Assembly (NCBI GenBank): GCA_036583965.1
Contig: JAZBQD010000014.1
Coordinates: 52,085,626 to 52,149,625, forward strand
DNA: 64,000 nucleotides
From: Prunella strophiata
Lineage: Eukaryota; Chordata; Aves; Passeriformes; Prunellidae
Direction of reading: 5' to 3'
Positions 28,461 to 39,309 of the stretch are shown piece after piece (within the stretch, counting starts at the first letter, position 1; every line of letters begins with the position of its first letter). The translations under genes and the position numbers were made by a program. A model generated the notes under the pieces. It had not been told where the DNA came from. It made no database searches and worked only from the letters and a program-made list of their open reading frames with translations.

Positions 28461-28789
28461 TCAACTAGTCAGCTTTAATGAGCTTCTGCTCCCCCCTCGA
28501 TGCACACCTAAGTCTCTTTTAATGAATCCCTGGTCCCAGAGGTCCGAAGCTTGCAAACTCCGAAATGCCAACGCCGGATTTCCATGCACTTTGGGTCACT
28601 GATTGATTTTACTACTTGAGTTGTGTTGTACGGTTTTTGTGCTTCGTTTTCCTATTTCTCTGGTTTTTGTTGGTGTTGCTGTTGGTTGGCTTGTTTGGTT
28701 TGGGTTTTTTAACCGTGTCATACATTCACCTGCCAACACTTCGCATTCCTGCAATCAGCACATGCCAGCGCTGGGGATGCTGCTCCACG

Positions 28790-29200
28790 CCGAGGACAGT
28801 AAGCCCTTGCCTCGTGCCGGTACAGCCTCTCGCCTTCTTCCTCGGGGAAAGAAGCCCCCTCGGGGAAAGAAGCGGGAATCCTCCTGTCCCTCCCCTCCCC
28901 AGGGACGCGGGGGATGTCCCCGGTGCAGTCAAGGAAGCTGAGCCCACCCGGCAAGGTTTGGGCGGGCGGCCGGCACCTCACCCGACCCTGGCCCCGGAGA
29001 ACTTGGCGGCGGCGGGCAGGGCTGGCCCGTGCCCCGGGAGCGGTGGAAGCCCCCTCTTCCCTCCTGGCCAGCGAAACGTGAACAAGGTGGCGGGGAGCGC
29101 GGGGGAACCCCTGAAGCCCCCTCCCCCTGGGGCTGGGAGAAGACCCGGCTAAGACGGCCGGGGGGAGACCTCACTGCTGCGAGATTCTCCCTTTTTGCTC
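28790..29200. promoter_or_regulatory. CpG-rich segment, central part of the GRM8 promoter domain
   Basis: This is a second GC- and CpG-rich block, separated from the first by a G/T-rich stretch (about 28620-28720). It contains an 18-bp-period duplication of CCTCGGGGAAAGAAG (28840 and 28858). On the minus strand CGG|GTGAGG at 28982-28976 would be a usable splice donor for a GRM8 noncoding exon, but nothing here proves one. Confidence 0.6.
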
Positions 29201-29798
29201 GCTACTATGACGGCACCGTGTCCAGGATCTCTTTCGTTAGATCTGATTGGGGGATGATATCGACAATAAAAATTATAAATAATTAACGCAAAAAAAAAAT
29301 AAAAGCTCCCGGCGCCACGAAGCAGGCGGAGAGGATTGCCCGGGATTCCCAGCCCAAAATCTTAACTGAGGCAAAACGCGCATTATTTGCCTTCTCCTGT
29401 CTGCTTAAAATAAGAGCTAAAGACGACACACACAGATACACAAATACCTTGATCGAAAAGAGTTGCATATCCATGTTACTGTGGAGGTCCCTGGAATTAT
29501 ACTCGGTGTCGATCGGGAACGGCATGAGGTAATTTCTGTACAAGCCTCGTCTCAGACAGCTTCCCCCAGCAGCGTCAGCTTAATATGCGAGAGCTCAGCC
29601 TGGGACAGGTATCCAGGAGAGCGGTTTCAGTCGTGCTGTGCTTAACACTCGCGAACAGCCAAGCTGAACCTGCTCCACTGACTCCTTCCTCACTTCTCCT
29701 CCCCTAGCCTAAAAAAAAACAACAACAAAATATCCACAAGGTAACTTTTTGGGGTCAGCGGCTCAGCCCCCGTGACTATACCAACCCTCCGCTGCCTT

Positions 29799-31381
29799 CG
29801 GCACGGCACGGCACGGCACGGCACGGCACGGCACGGCACGGCACGGCACGGCACGGCACGGCACGGCACGGCACGGCACGGCACGGCACGGCACGGCACG
29901 GCACGGCACGGCACGGCACGGCACGGCACGGCACGGCACGGCACGGCACGGCACGGCACGGCACGGCACGGCACGGCACGGCACGGCACGGCACGGCACG
30001 GCACGGCACGGCACGGCACGGCACGGCACGGCACGGCACGGCACGGCACGGCACGGCACGGCACGGCACGGCACGGCACGGCACGGCACGGCACGGCACG
30101 GCACGGCACGGCACGGCACGGCACGGCACGGCACGGCACGGCACGGCACGGCACGGCACGGCACGGCACGGCACGGCACGGCACGGCACGGCACGGCACG
30201 GCACGGCACGGCACGGCACGGCACGGCACGGCACGGCACGGCACGGCACGGCACGGCACGGCACGGCACGGCACGGCACGGCACGGCACGGCACGGCACG
30301 GCACGGCACGGCACGGCACGGCACGGCACGGCACGGCACGGCACGGCACGGCACGGCACGGCACGGCACGGCACGGCACGGCACGGCACGGCACGGCACG
30401 GCACGGCACGGCACGGCACGGCACGGCACGGCACGGCACGGCACGGCACGGCACGGCACGGCACGGCACGGCACGGCACGGCACGGCACGGCACGGCACG
30501 GCACGGCACGGCACGGCACGGCACGGCACGGCACGGCACGGCACGGCACGGCACGGCACGGCACGGCACGGCACGGCACGGCACGGCACGGCACGGCACG
30601 GCACGGCACGGCACGGCACGGCACGGCACGGCACGGCACGGCACGGCACGGCACGGCACGGCACGGCACGGCACGGCACGGCACGGCACGGCACGGCACG
30701 GCACGGCACGGCACGGCACGGCACGGCACGGCACGGCACGGCACGGCACGGCACGGCACGGCACGGCACGGCACGGCACGGCACGGCACGGCACGGCACG
30801 GCACGGCACGGCACGGCACGGCACGGCACGGCACGGCACGGCACGGCACGGCACGGCACGGCACGGCACGGCACGGCACGGCACGGCACGGCACGGCACG
30901 GCACGGCACGGCACGGCACGGCACGGCACGGCACGGCACGGCACGGCACGGCACGGCACGGCACGGCACGGCACGGCACGGCACGGCACGGCACGGCACG
31001 GCACGGCACGGCACGGCACGGCACGGCACGGCACGGCACGGCACGGCACGGCACGGCACGGCACGGCACGGCACGGCACGGCACGGCACGGCACGGCACG
31101 GCACGGCACGGCACGGCACGGCACGGCACGGCACGGCACGGCACGGCACGGCACGGCACGGCACGGCACGGCACGGCACGGCACGGCACGGCACGGCACG
31201 GCACGGCACGGCACGGCACGGCACGGCACGGCACGGCACGGCACGGCACGGCACGGCACGGCACGGCACGGCACGGCACGGCACGGCACGGCACGGCACG
31301 GCACGGCACGGCACGGCACGGCACGGCACGGCACGGCACGGCACGGCACGGCACGGCACGGCACGGCACGGCACGGCACGG
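29799..31381. repeat. Perfect (GCACG)n pentanucleotide array, about 316 units
   Basis: From 29801 to 31380 the sequence is exactly 316 consecutive GCACG units. Two more in-phase bases flank it on the left and one on the right, so the perfect tract is 1583 bp. I see no substitution or indel. Each unit has one CpG. The plus strand reads GG-CAC-GG-CAC, and the minus strand (CGTGC)n is the GRM8 sense strand. Because the unit is five bases, all frames on a strand give the same cyclic pentapeptide (HGTAR on plus, RAVPC on minus) with no stops. The 560-590-codon ORFs across it are therefore artefacts of the repeat. The left boundary is abrupt and the right passes into variant units. It sits within the CpG-rich domain upstream of GRM8. 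The length given is that of the assembly and may differ between alleles. Confidence 0.99.
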
Positions 31382-31440
31382 AACGGCTCAGTGCGGCGGG
31401 GCACGGCTCCGCTCGGCTCGGCTCGGCACAGCGGGGCGGG
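31382..31440. repeat. Degenerate pentamer units at the right edge of the (GCACG)n array
   Basis: The sequence continues in the same 5-bp phase as diverged units: GAACG, GCTCA, GTGCG, GCGGG, GCACG, GCTCC, then three GCTCG, GCACA and two GCGGG. This is the expected look of an older flank of a tandem array, and no equivalent exists on the left side. A small isolated group, GCACG-GCTCG-GCACG, follows at 31509-31523. Confidence 0.85.
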
Positions 31441-32215
31441 CGCGTAGCCACACTTGTAGCTGTTCTTGGTGCTGAAGGAGGCGACGCTCCGCGGCAGGAC
31501 AGGACAGGGCACGGCTCGGCACGGCGTGGTTCCACGTGAATCCCCAGCTGGGCGCGGGCTGCGGCTCCGGGCCCGCCCGCCCCGCTCGGCAGCCGCCCTC
31601 CCGGCGCACCCGCTCCGCCCGGGGCGCGGGGCCCGCAGGCGCGAGCCGCGGGATTCCCGAGCCGAGGAAGCCGGGAAAGGCTGAGGCTGTGCGGGAGCGA
31701 GGAGGGGACAAAGCGGGGGTCACCGGCGCGGGCCGGGTCTGTTTAATGCGCTCTCCCCCAGCGTGCGGAGCCTCCATCCCCGTCCCGCCTTCCGCGGGCG
31801 GCGGAGTCGTGTCCCCCGCCCCAGGATCGATGACACAGGATAAGATTCCCGACTCTCTGTCCCGTCCCCGGTTTTGGCTCGCGGCTCGGATGCCGGAGTT
31901 CGCATTTACCCCCCGGCACCAGGGAGGTTCCGGCAGCCCGGAGGCGGAGGGGCACGGCCGGGAGCGCCTCGCCGGGAGGCTCTGGCAGCTCGCTCGGCTC
32001 CTGAGGGCTCTGCCCAGCCCAGGCCCGGGGCATCAGGGGACGCCCCAGGCCGCGCGCGGCGGCAGCGCCCGGGCCGGGCCCGCTCAGCCTCGGCCAGAGG
32101 GCGCCACCTCGAGGGCGCTGCCCGCAACTGCACCCGCGGCAGCGGCTCCGGAGCCCGGGGGCGGCGCGGCCGGCTCGACAGCTCCCACACCGACCCCATC
32201 TCCTCCATCTTCCCC
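31441..32215. promoter_or_regulatory. CpG island, right part of the GRM8 promoter domain
   Basis: Dense CpG and GC-box-like sequence runs from the degenerate edge of the pentamer array to about 32215, where AT-rich sequence resumes. If GRM8 transcription starts here, the pentamer array would be transcribed as part of the 5' UTR or first intron. If it starts to the left, the array would be upstream promoter DNA. Proline/arginine-rich ORFs in this block show no recognisable domain. Confidence 0.7.
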
Positions 32216-33144
32216 TTTCACGCTAGTCTGAACTACTTTCCTTAAAAGGAACAATATCTTTCTTTGCTTCGCCCAGGGCTGTTTCACTTACTTAGAACAT
32301 CATTGCTGGAAGGAGGAATTCCAAGAGTGCTCAAATGTCCAACCAGTGCTTCCATGACCATCTTTGTTGTGCGTAACTGCTTGTGTTTATGTTAAAGGTC
32401 TGCCCCAGGCAAACCACGGGACTCAGACAATGCTCGATGAGTCGTTCAAACCTGTAACTTCTCTTATGGAAAAGGTCTTTTACAATTGCAAAATGGCACT
32501 GGGAAAACAGCCAGGTCTTAGGCAGGATATATTATCTCATGTTTGCATTTGTTTTTTCTCAAAACCTTCCATGACAGAAGATGGAGGAGATGTGGTTTCA
32601 ATGATCTATCTCAGAAATCAGGAATGTAGTCATATAGGTGACTCAATGTCATGATGTTCAACCATGAGCAAAATTCCATTAAAAAGCAGATATCCTCCTT
32701 TACTCCCATCAGGAAAATTAGCCATGCATGAGTTATCATCAGTGTTGGATAGACCAATTTCCAACTGCATTTATACTTTTCCTCTCCAGCAGCTTAACGG
32801 AAAGTACAGCAAAGCAAAATCAAGTGATATCCTGAGGGCACAGGTGATGTCTGAACTCTTGTGTGAATCTTGCAGCTGGAGAAGCAGGCTGAGGTCAAAA
32901 GACTAGGATACAGAAACCTCCAATGTGCTTCCAGCTTGGGCCACCAACCTGAATGTAACCTGATGCCTCCCCTATTTCTTCTAGCCACATCCTTTCTATA
33001 GTACCATTTTGAGGGCATTGAGGATATGTCTTTTACATATATTTACAGTGAGTACCACAATGACTTTTTGGTGGGAATATGATAAATAAATGCATAACTG
33101 AAGTTTGCTGTGTTTTAACTAAATGCAAACAGAGAAAATTAATT

Positions 33145-33169
33145 GGGGGGGAGGGGGGGGGGGGGGGGG
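33145..33169 (+). repeat. G-run (7 G, A, 17 G)
   Basis: Twenty-four guanines with a single interrupting adenine lie in otherwise AT-rich DNA. Such a run can form a G-quadruplex and is also a common place for sequencing length error. Confidence 0.95.
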
Positions 33170-36100
33170 CAGTGAAGATAATAAGAAGCTTCACATGAAA
33201 AGGGCCATTCCATGAGGATAGATGACAGAGGGGAGAGGCAAAACACATCCATGATTCTCTGAGCAGGATTCATTCTGATTCAAACCCAACAGTAGCTAAT
33301 GTCAGTTTGTACAGAAGGCTAATGTCAGGGGCTGGTGACAGCTACTCTCTGCACAAGTAACTTGGACGGCAAGAAATCCAGTTCTGGAGACCAAGCCATC
33401 ATAAAGGAGATCTTAATTATGGGGGTTTTTTTGACTGTCACAGGCAGCATCTGACATGTAACAAGACTGGTAGGGCCATGCTAAAATGGATCACAGAGGC
33501 ACGGCCTGAGAGGCTGCAGGTTTAACTACTGCCTGGAATAAATGCTTACTGTAAACATCTCTTTAAAGCCAAGCAAAACCAAATGCATTAGTCAATTTCT
33601 GTGCCTCTTTTACACAGCACATGTTGAACCTCTGTGTATCCAAGCAGTGATTCTAGCAAAGTAACTCATGTTCCAATGGCCCTCTTCCATAACAGCAATC
33701 ATCAGTACAGTTTTTAATGACACTCAAATGGAGCTGATTTTTTTTTTTAATTTCAAATGATGTGAAGTAAGACACTCTGAGTTCTGGATGAGGTTTTTGT
33801 TGCAACTTAGGTGAGAAATGTGACTTTCTGAGTTATTCAAACACGGGAATTAAACCCACAAAGGCAAGTAAAACCTCTTGAATAATCACTGTTCAGTAAG
33901 AGCCTGCTGATTAATAGCCATTAAAGAGTACAGAACCACAAAGTCACTGACTTCCATTGAAGTGATAGTGGATACTACAGAGTTCTGAGTTACAAGATGC
34001 TGCAGGAAAAGTGTGTTTGAATTTTTCAAGAAACATAGTCATTAAAGAAAAGAACTTGAAACGTGAGTGCTTTGTGTGCACTTCTTTAAGACTAATCATT
34101 TTTTATAAATTTTATTATGTGGAGAAAAAAAAAAGGTGGAGAAAAGGCATTTCACATCAGTAACTATGAGAGAAAGCATTATCTAGAGGCCAAAGAAAGT
34201 GTGCAACCATCTGTTAATAGAATATACCTTTAGAAGGCCCCAACTGTGGCTTATTTCAAATAAACATTTCAGCAATGAACAGGAGATGTAAAAGCTTAAA
34301 CTTTAAAAAGAAAGATAGCCATCATGTAGGAAAGGCAGCCTGGTTTCCAGGCAAGATATTGTCAGAATCAGAATATTTTCAGTTTCTGATTTCCAAATCT
34401 ATCAAAGTCCAGTGTGCTAGAAGATTTTAGCAGCTGGAAACCATTATTCTGCTGGAAGGAGCAGCACATGAACATTGTTTGGTAAATGGGTTTTTGAAAC
34501 CTTTGAAACAGCAGGGACACTAAGTCCCACCAAAGCCAAACTATGAAGCAGAGCAGGTCTGGTGGCAGCAACCAAAGTCAGCACATCCCAGAGATTGCTA
34601 GACAAGTCCCAATGCTAAGGCAAGTCTGAGGTCAAGCCAGGAAGCCAAGCTGGGAGATCAGAATTTTCACTAGAGGGGTACATGGCAAGGCACCAGCATG
34701 GCTGAAACAGCTCCAGGAAGGGCAAAGAAGGAATATCAGACCTTAAAACAGCTTTGGGGAGCCCAAAGGAGATTTCTTACAGCTTTCTCACAAAAATCTC
34801 CTCAGTAGCCTCACCCAGGGTTCTCATTGCCTCATGTCTGAGTTGCCTTGACCACTGGCTGCCAAAGCCATGGGAGCAGAGTAGGGCTCTTGGCCCTCAT
34901 TTATATACTGATCAAAGTCTTGTGTCATATTATCTTACATCTCCTTTTTCTGCACAGAGCTAGAGGATGACAGTGACACATCTCTCCCAAACATGTCATA
35001 AAATTTGACAGATTTTCTTAATGCACAGTATAAGAATTTGCCTCTCAATGTGATTGAAATGTGAAGGAGACACGTCTGGAAGTAAAAAATGGTGGACACA
35101 TGCTACATTTAAGTGAAGGCTATAGTATATTTATGAATCAAATACAGTGTTTCCAAAATAGAAGTGGATGATGAGCCTGCAAAATACTCTCCCACACCAG
35201 GCAGAACACTGAAGTCAGCAGAGAGAGGTTGTGAAACAAAACATTTGCTAAAGAGAAGAGACTTCATGCTAATTAACTAAAAACTACAACACCCACAAAG
35301 GAAGTTGTCCATTCTCACACTGTTATAATGGGGAACAGTCTCCACTAGCATGTCCTGTAGTATAATGACTGTATGGTTTTATATTGATCAAGTGTCTATA
35401 GAGGTACTAACTTCAGCTGCTTCTAAACCCCTAGTCTTTCATTTTGTCCTTCAGTAAAGGAAAAATGAAATCATGTTTAAGAGTACCTTTCACTCTAAGC
35501 CACTTTACAAAAACTGATAAAAAGCTATATATAGTGATTACTTCACTAGCCTTTGAAATGCTGACATCTTTGAGGTGAGGTACAAAAAAGCTTTTTAAAT
35601 CAGAAAGCCAAGCCACATTACCTTTTCAACATGTGAAATATAACCTTTCCTCTTAAATGACAGCAGATGGATACAGGTATTTTACATAGCTGTAAAAAAA
35701 AAAATTGTATTTATATACCCTTCCAAATAAGTTATTTGCATACAATGTCATTTGCCAAAAGGCAAGTGAAGCTGATGAGGCTCTGCCTTGTTCCAGACAC
35801 CTTGTCAACTTTTGGCAAAATCCTAATCTTCAGCTCTGGTATTCCTATCATTTTTGTAGACAGCAGAATCAGGCGGAAGACTGTTTTTTAAACTAAGTGT
35901 ACAAAGTCTCTGTGTACTCCTTAGATTAAGAAAAAAATACTCAAAGCTTGTTATAAAGTAAACTTTGATTATACTTTTAATATTGCCTATTAGACAACCA
36001 GAAAACAAACTATTAATCCATTGTCTAGAATTCAAGGCCACAATTTTGCACAACCACTTCTTTTCATGGCTTGTTGCAGAAGCAGCAGAATTGTAGCTCT

Positions 36101-39100
36101 AGGTATTGTCAAAATCATGAATGAAGATTCACTTGAAGCCAAAAAATACTTTTTTGAAATGTGATTGTAAGTTTAAATTTTGCTAGACGCACTCCTCATG
36201 CAGCAGGGAGCAGGGAGAGCATTTTTGATGAGGCTCTGAGAATTCCCCTAAAATCACAGCTTCCATACAGTGTCCATACAGGCAGCAGATAGATATCCAG
36301 CCCAGCATCTGGCCTGAAGTTATTCTCTGAGTGGATATGTAAATCCACAAGGTTGATGTTGGGTACATTATGGTGTCACTTTGTGTGCCCAGATCCATCA
36401 GAGTAAGTGTGTGAGCATGCTCTATTAGCCAATTCCTCTTGAAACTGTTCTGTAAGAATCATGTAAATATATTTTTGGGTTCTCAGAGGTGACTTTTCTT
36501 GGGGAAAATACACAGGTCTTCAGGAGAGATTCTCAAACATCTAAGATGCAAACTCCTATATTTAAAACATTCCTCTAGGCTCCCTGTGTAAAAGAAGAAT
36601 ATGGAAATGGAAAGAAATAGCTCCTTTCCAGGCAGTGAGTCACCTGATATTAGCATAAACATCTAAACAGAACATGTAAATCATGACTCAGAAGTGTCTT
36701 CTTCTCCCCATGAACTATCAAAAGAGTCTAAACAACTGGCTCAGATGTAAATGTCTGCAGTGTAGATGATCAAAGCCAGGTGAGGTATATCCACCACTGG
36801 AGCATGGGAAGGTGCAGACAGACAGACAGCAGCTCAGGCTCAGGGTCTGAGAGCACACACCACCAGCTCATGACTAGCTCCTCACTGTGCCTGTTCTGGT
36901 GGTAGCTGATGCTCCAGCATTAAGAGTCCTTCCTTTGCCTTTCCCACAGTGAGTTGCTGACAAATAGTCAAAACAGTCTTAAGAAGTCAATCAACTCTGT
37001 GCCAAGTATTTAAAAGTGGAAAACACCTAGCAAAAAAAATTGTATTTATTAAGATGCTATATATTTCTAAGGAAACAATTCTGCATTTTTTCCCTAAAAC
37101 TTAATTGGTACAAAATTTAGCAATCATTTTAATTAATTGCCTGTGAAAAAAATTCAGGGTTCAGTTTTTTGCTGACCTTTACATGAATAAGGTGTAGTTA
37201 AGCTGCTGCTCAAGATTCACACACCATAACTTTTTACATTCATATAGTACTTTGTAGGGGAAGTTCATGTTAACATGAGCTCCTCATCAAGAGCACACTT
37301 TTGAAGTAAATCTTGCAGTTGTCCCTTCCTGTGATGTGCTTTGGTTAATGTAACAGGGCAGTCTAAGGGCTTATAGGACTGGATTCCTCTCAAGGGAAAA
37401 CAGAAGCTGAAGCTGCACTCCAGGACTGCACCCAAAGCGTTACAGTCGCTGGCAGACCAAGCTGGACCTAATCTGAGGTGATCCACATGTAATGTGGACA
37501 TCAACTCATCAGCACCAAATATTTTGCTCTATAGACTTGCTGCCCCATGGGACTTGTTAAGATAAATATAGCCCATGCCAGATTGAGGTTACAGTCTTGA
37601 AAACTGTCCCAGTAGTGCCCTGAGGGCCAGAGCTGAAAGACTGCACTGAAGCTCTAAGAGAGCTAGACCTTGTAACTAATTAAAGGCTAGCATGATGCAT
37701 GACATGTTTCACAGGGAAGTTTCACACTTCATTTAATAGTTACCAGCTGTAAATAATGTACACTATTCGATCTTGTGTTTATAAAGTGAAGGTAGAACTT
37801 TTTAAATAGACTGGAGGATCAGAAAGCTTGTGTGTAACTGTATTTGCTATAGGTTCTGTGCAACTGGAACAACAAACTCCCTATCAGTGTTGTTGGGAGG
37901 AAGATTAAGTGTACAGTGACACAACATTCATCCAGAGTTCTGCTCTGCATCTCTAGTTTGGGCATTACATTAATTTTTCAATGATCAGGTTATCTTAATA
38001 AAACCCTTCATTATTTAAACTGTAAGTAAAGTACAAACAATGAATGGTAGTAGTTCAATCAGGAAAGACCAATTGTAACATACTCTTATGATAGTAGCAT
38101 TTTCTTGTATTAAAAAAAAATAACCTAGGACATCTAAAAGCCATTTATTCATGTCACTGGTATTAAGGTTAATGATTTATTTTCCTGTGCTTCATTGCTT
38201 AACTCTCACCTGAAGACAGGTAACCACTAATGGTATAAATAGGTGAGTATTTTACTAGACACTGATGACACTTCTGCAGCAGAAGCATTTCCCATTCTTA
38301 AATGCTACCTTATTAGTCTTGTTGGGCAACTTGGGAATGGCATAGAGCTGTTTGAGTGTGAACTTCAACTGCTACATCAACTATACTTGTAAAACTTGAC
38401 CAAAAAATTGTGTATTTATTAATGTCTCTAGCTGCTTCTCCCATATTGCCTTGTGTTTCCCCTCAGTATAAACTCTCAATGCCACAAAGTATTGTTACAA
38501 AAATATGTGTGCCCATTACCCAGTAAAACAGGTAAAATTGAGGAAAAAGCTTTTGAACTCAAACTGAAGCCCTTTCCCTCAGTAGAAGAATTAACTCAAG
38601 TAGCCAGCCAAGAGCTTTCAAGAAATAAAACATTCCTCTGGGAACATCTCTGTAGTTAGAGATGTATTTAGTATCTCTGTATTTAGACTGAGGATGATCT
38701 AGTTGGAAAGTTCATCTCTAAATCTTATTTGGCAGACTAAATTAGAAATGCTCAAACATTTGAAGGAAGATGAAATAAGCAATGAATGACATAAACATAA
38801 ATAACTGAGGATCAGACAAAAAAATATTTCTTCTTTATTATTTTGTTTACTCTAAGTGCTATTACATTGCTTTGTTGTTGGTTTTGTTGGTTTGTGTTGT
38901 TTGTTGGTATGTTTTGGTTTTTTAGTTTGTATTCACTTTCAAAAAGGAAATTTGAAAATAAAGGGCTGGAGTTATGTAAGAGGAGAAACTGATGGGAACT
39001 CTAACCCTGTAGCTATGCTATGGGGTTGCTATTTGCCATGACAGAAGCACATGAAGGCATCCTTCTCCCGACTCCTCCACCCAGTGATTGAAACCAGCAC

Positions 39101-39277
39101 TCCCTGACATCAAGAAACTACTCTAATTTCAAACATGCTCCAGGATGACTTTTACTGCACATGTCTATGTTTGCATCTCAGCTTAGGACTGTTCTTTTGA
39201 TGCCTCTTTTCCACCACTGTTCACCACTCAGACTGGACCACAGAGCTGCCTTGGACCAAGCCAACAGGAGCAGCCCC

Positions 39278-39309
39278 AGAGCAGGATGAAGCCAGAGCAG
39301 GATGAAGCC
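39278..39309 (+). repeat. 16-bp tandem duplication
   Basis: The unit AGAGCAGGATGAAGCC occurs twice in a row, followed by a diverged third copy (AGAGCAGCTCTGGGATGGAGCC). It lies in intergenic DNA and is probably a small minisatellite. Confidence 0.85.

Noticed and set aside
29690..31535. ORFs of 560-590 codons on both strands across the pentamer array
   Set aside because: They exist only because the 5-bp unit has no stop in any frame. Their termini are in unrelated flanking sequence, and some begin at non-ATG codons.
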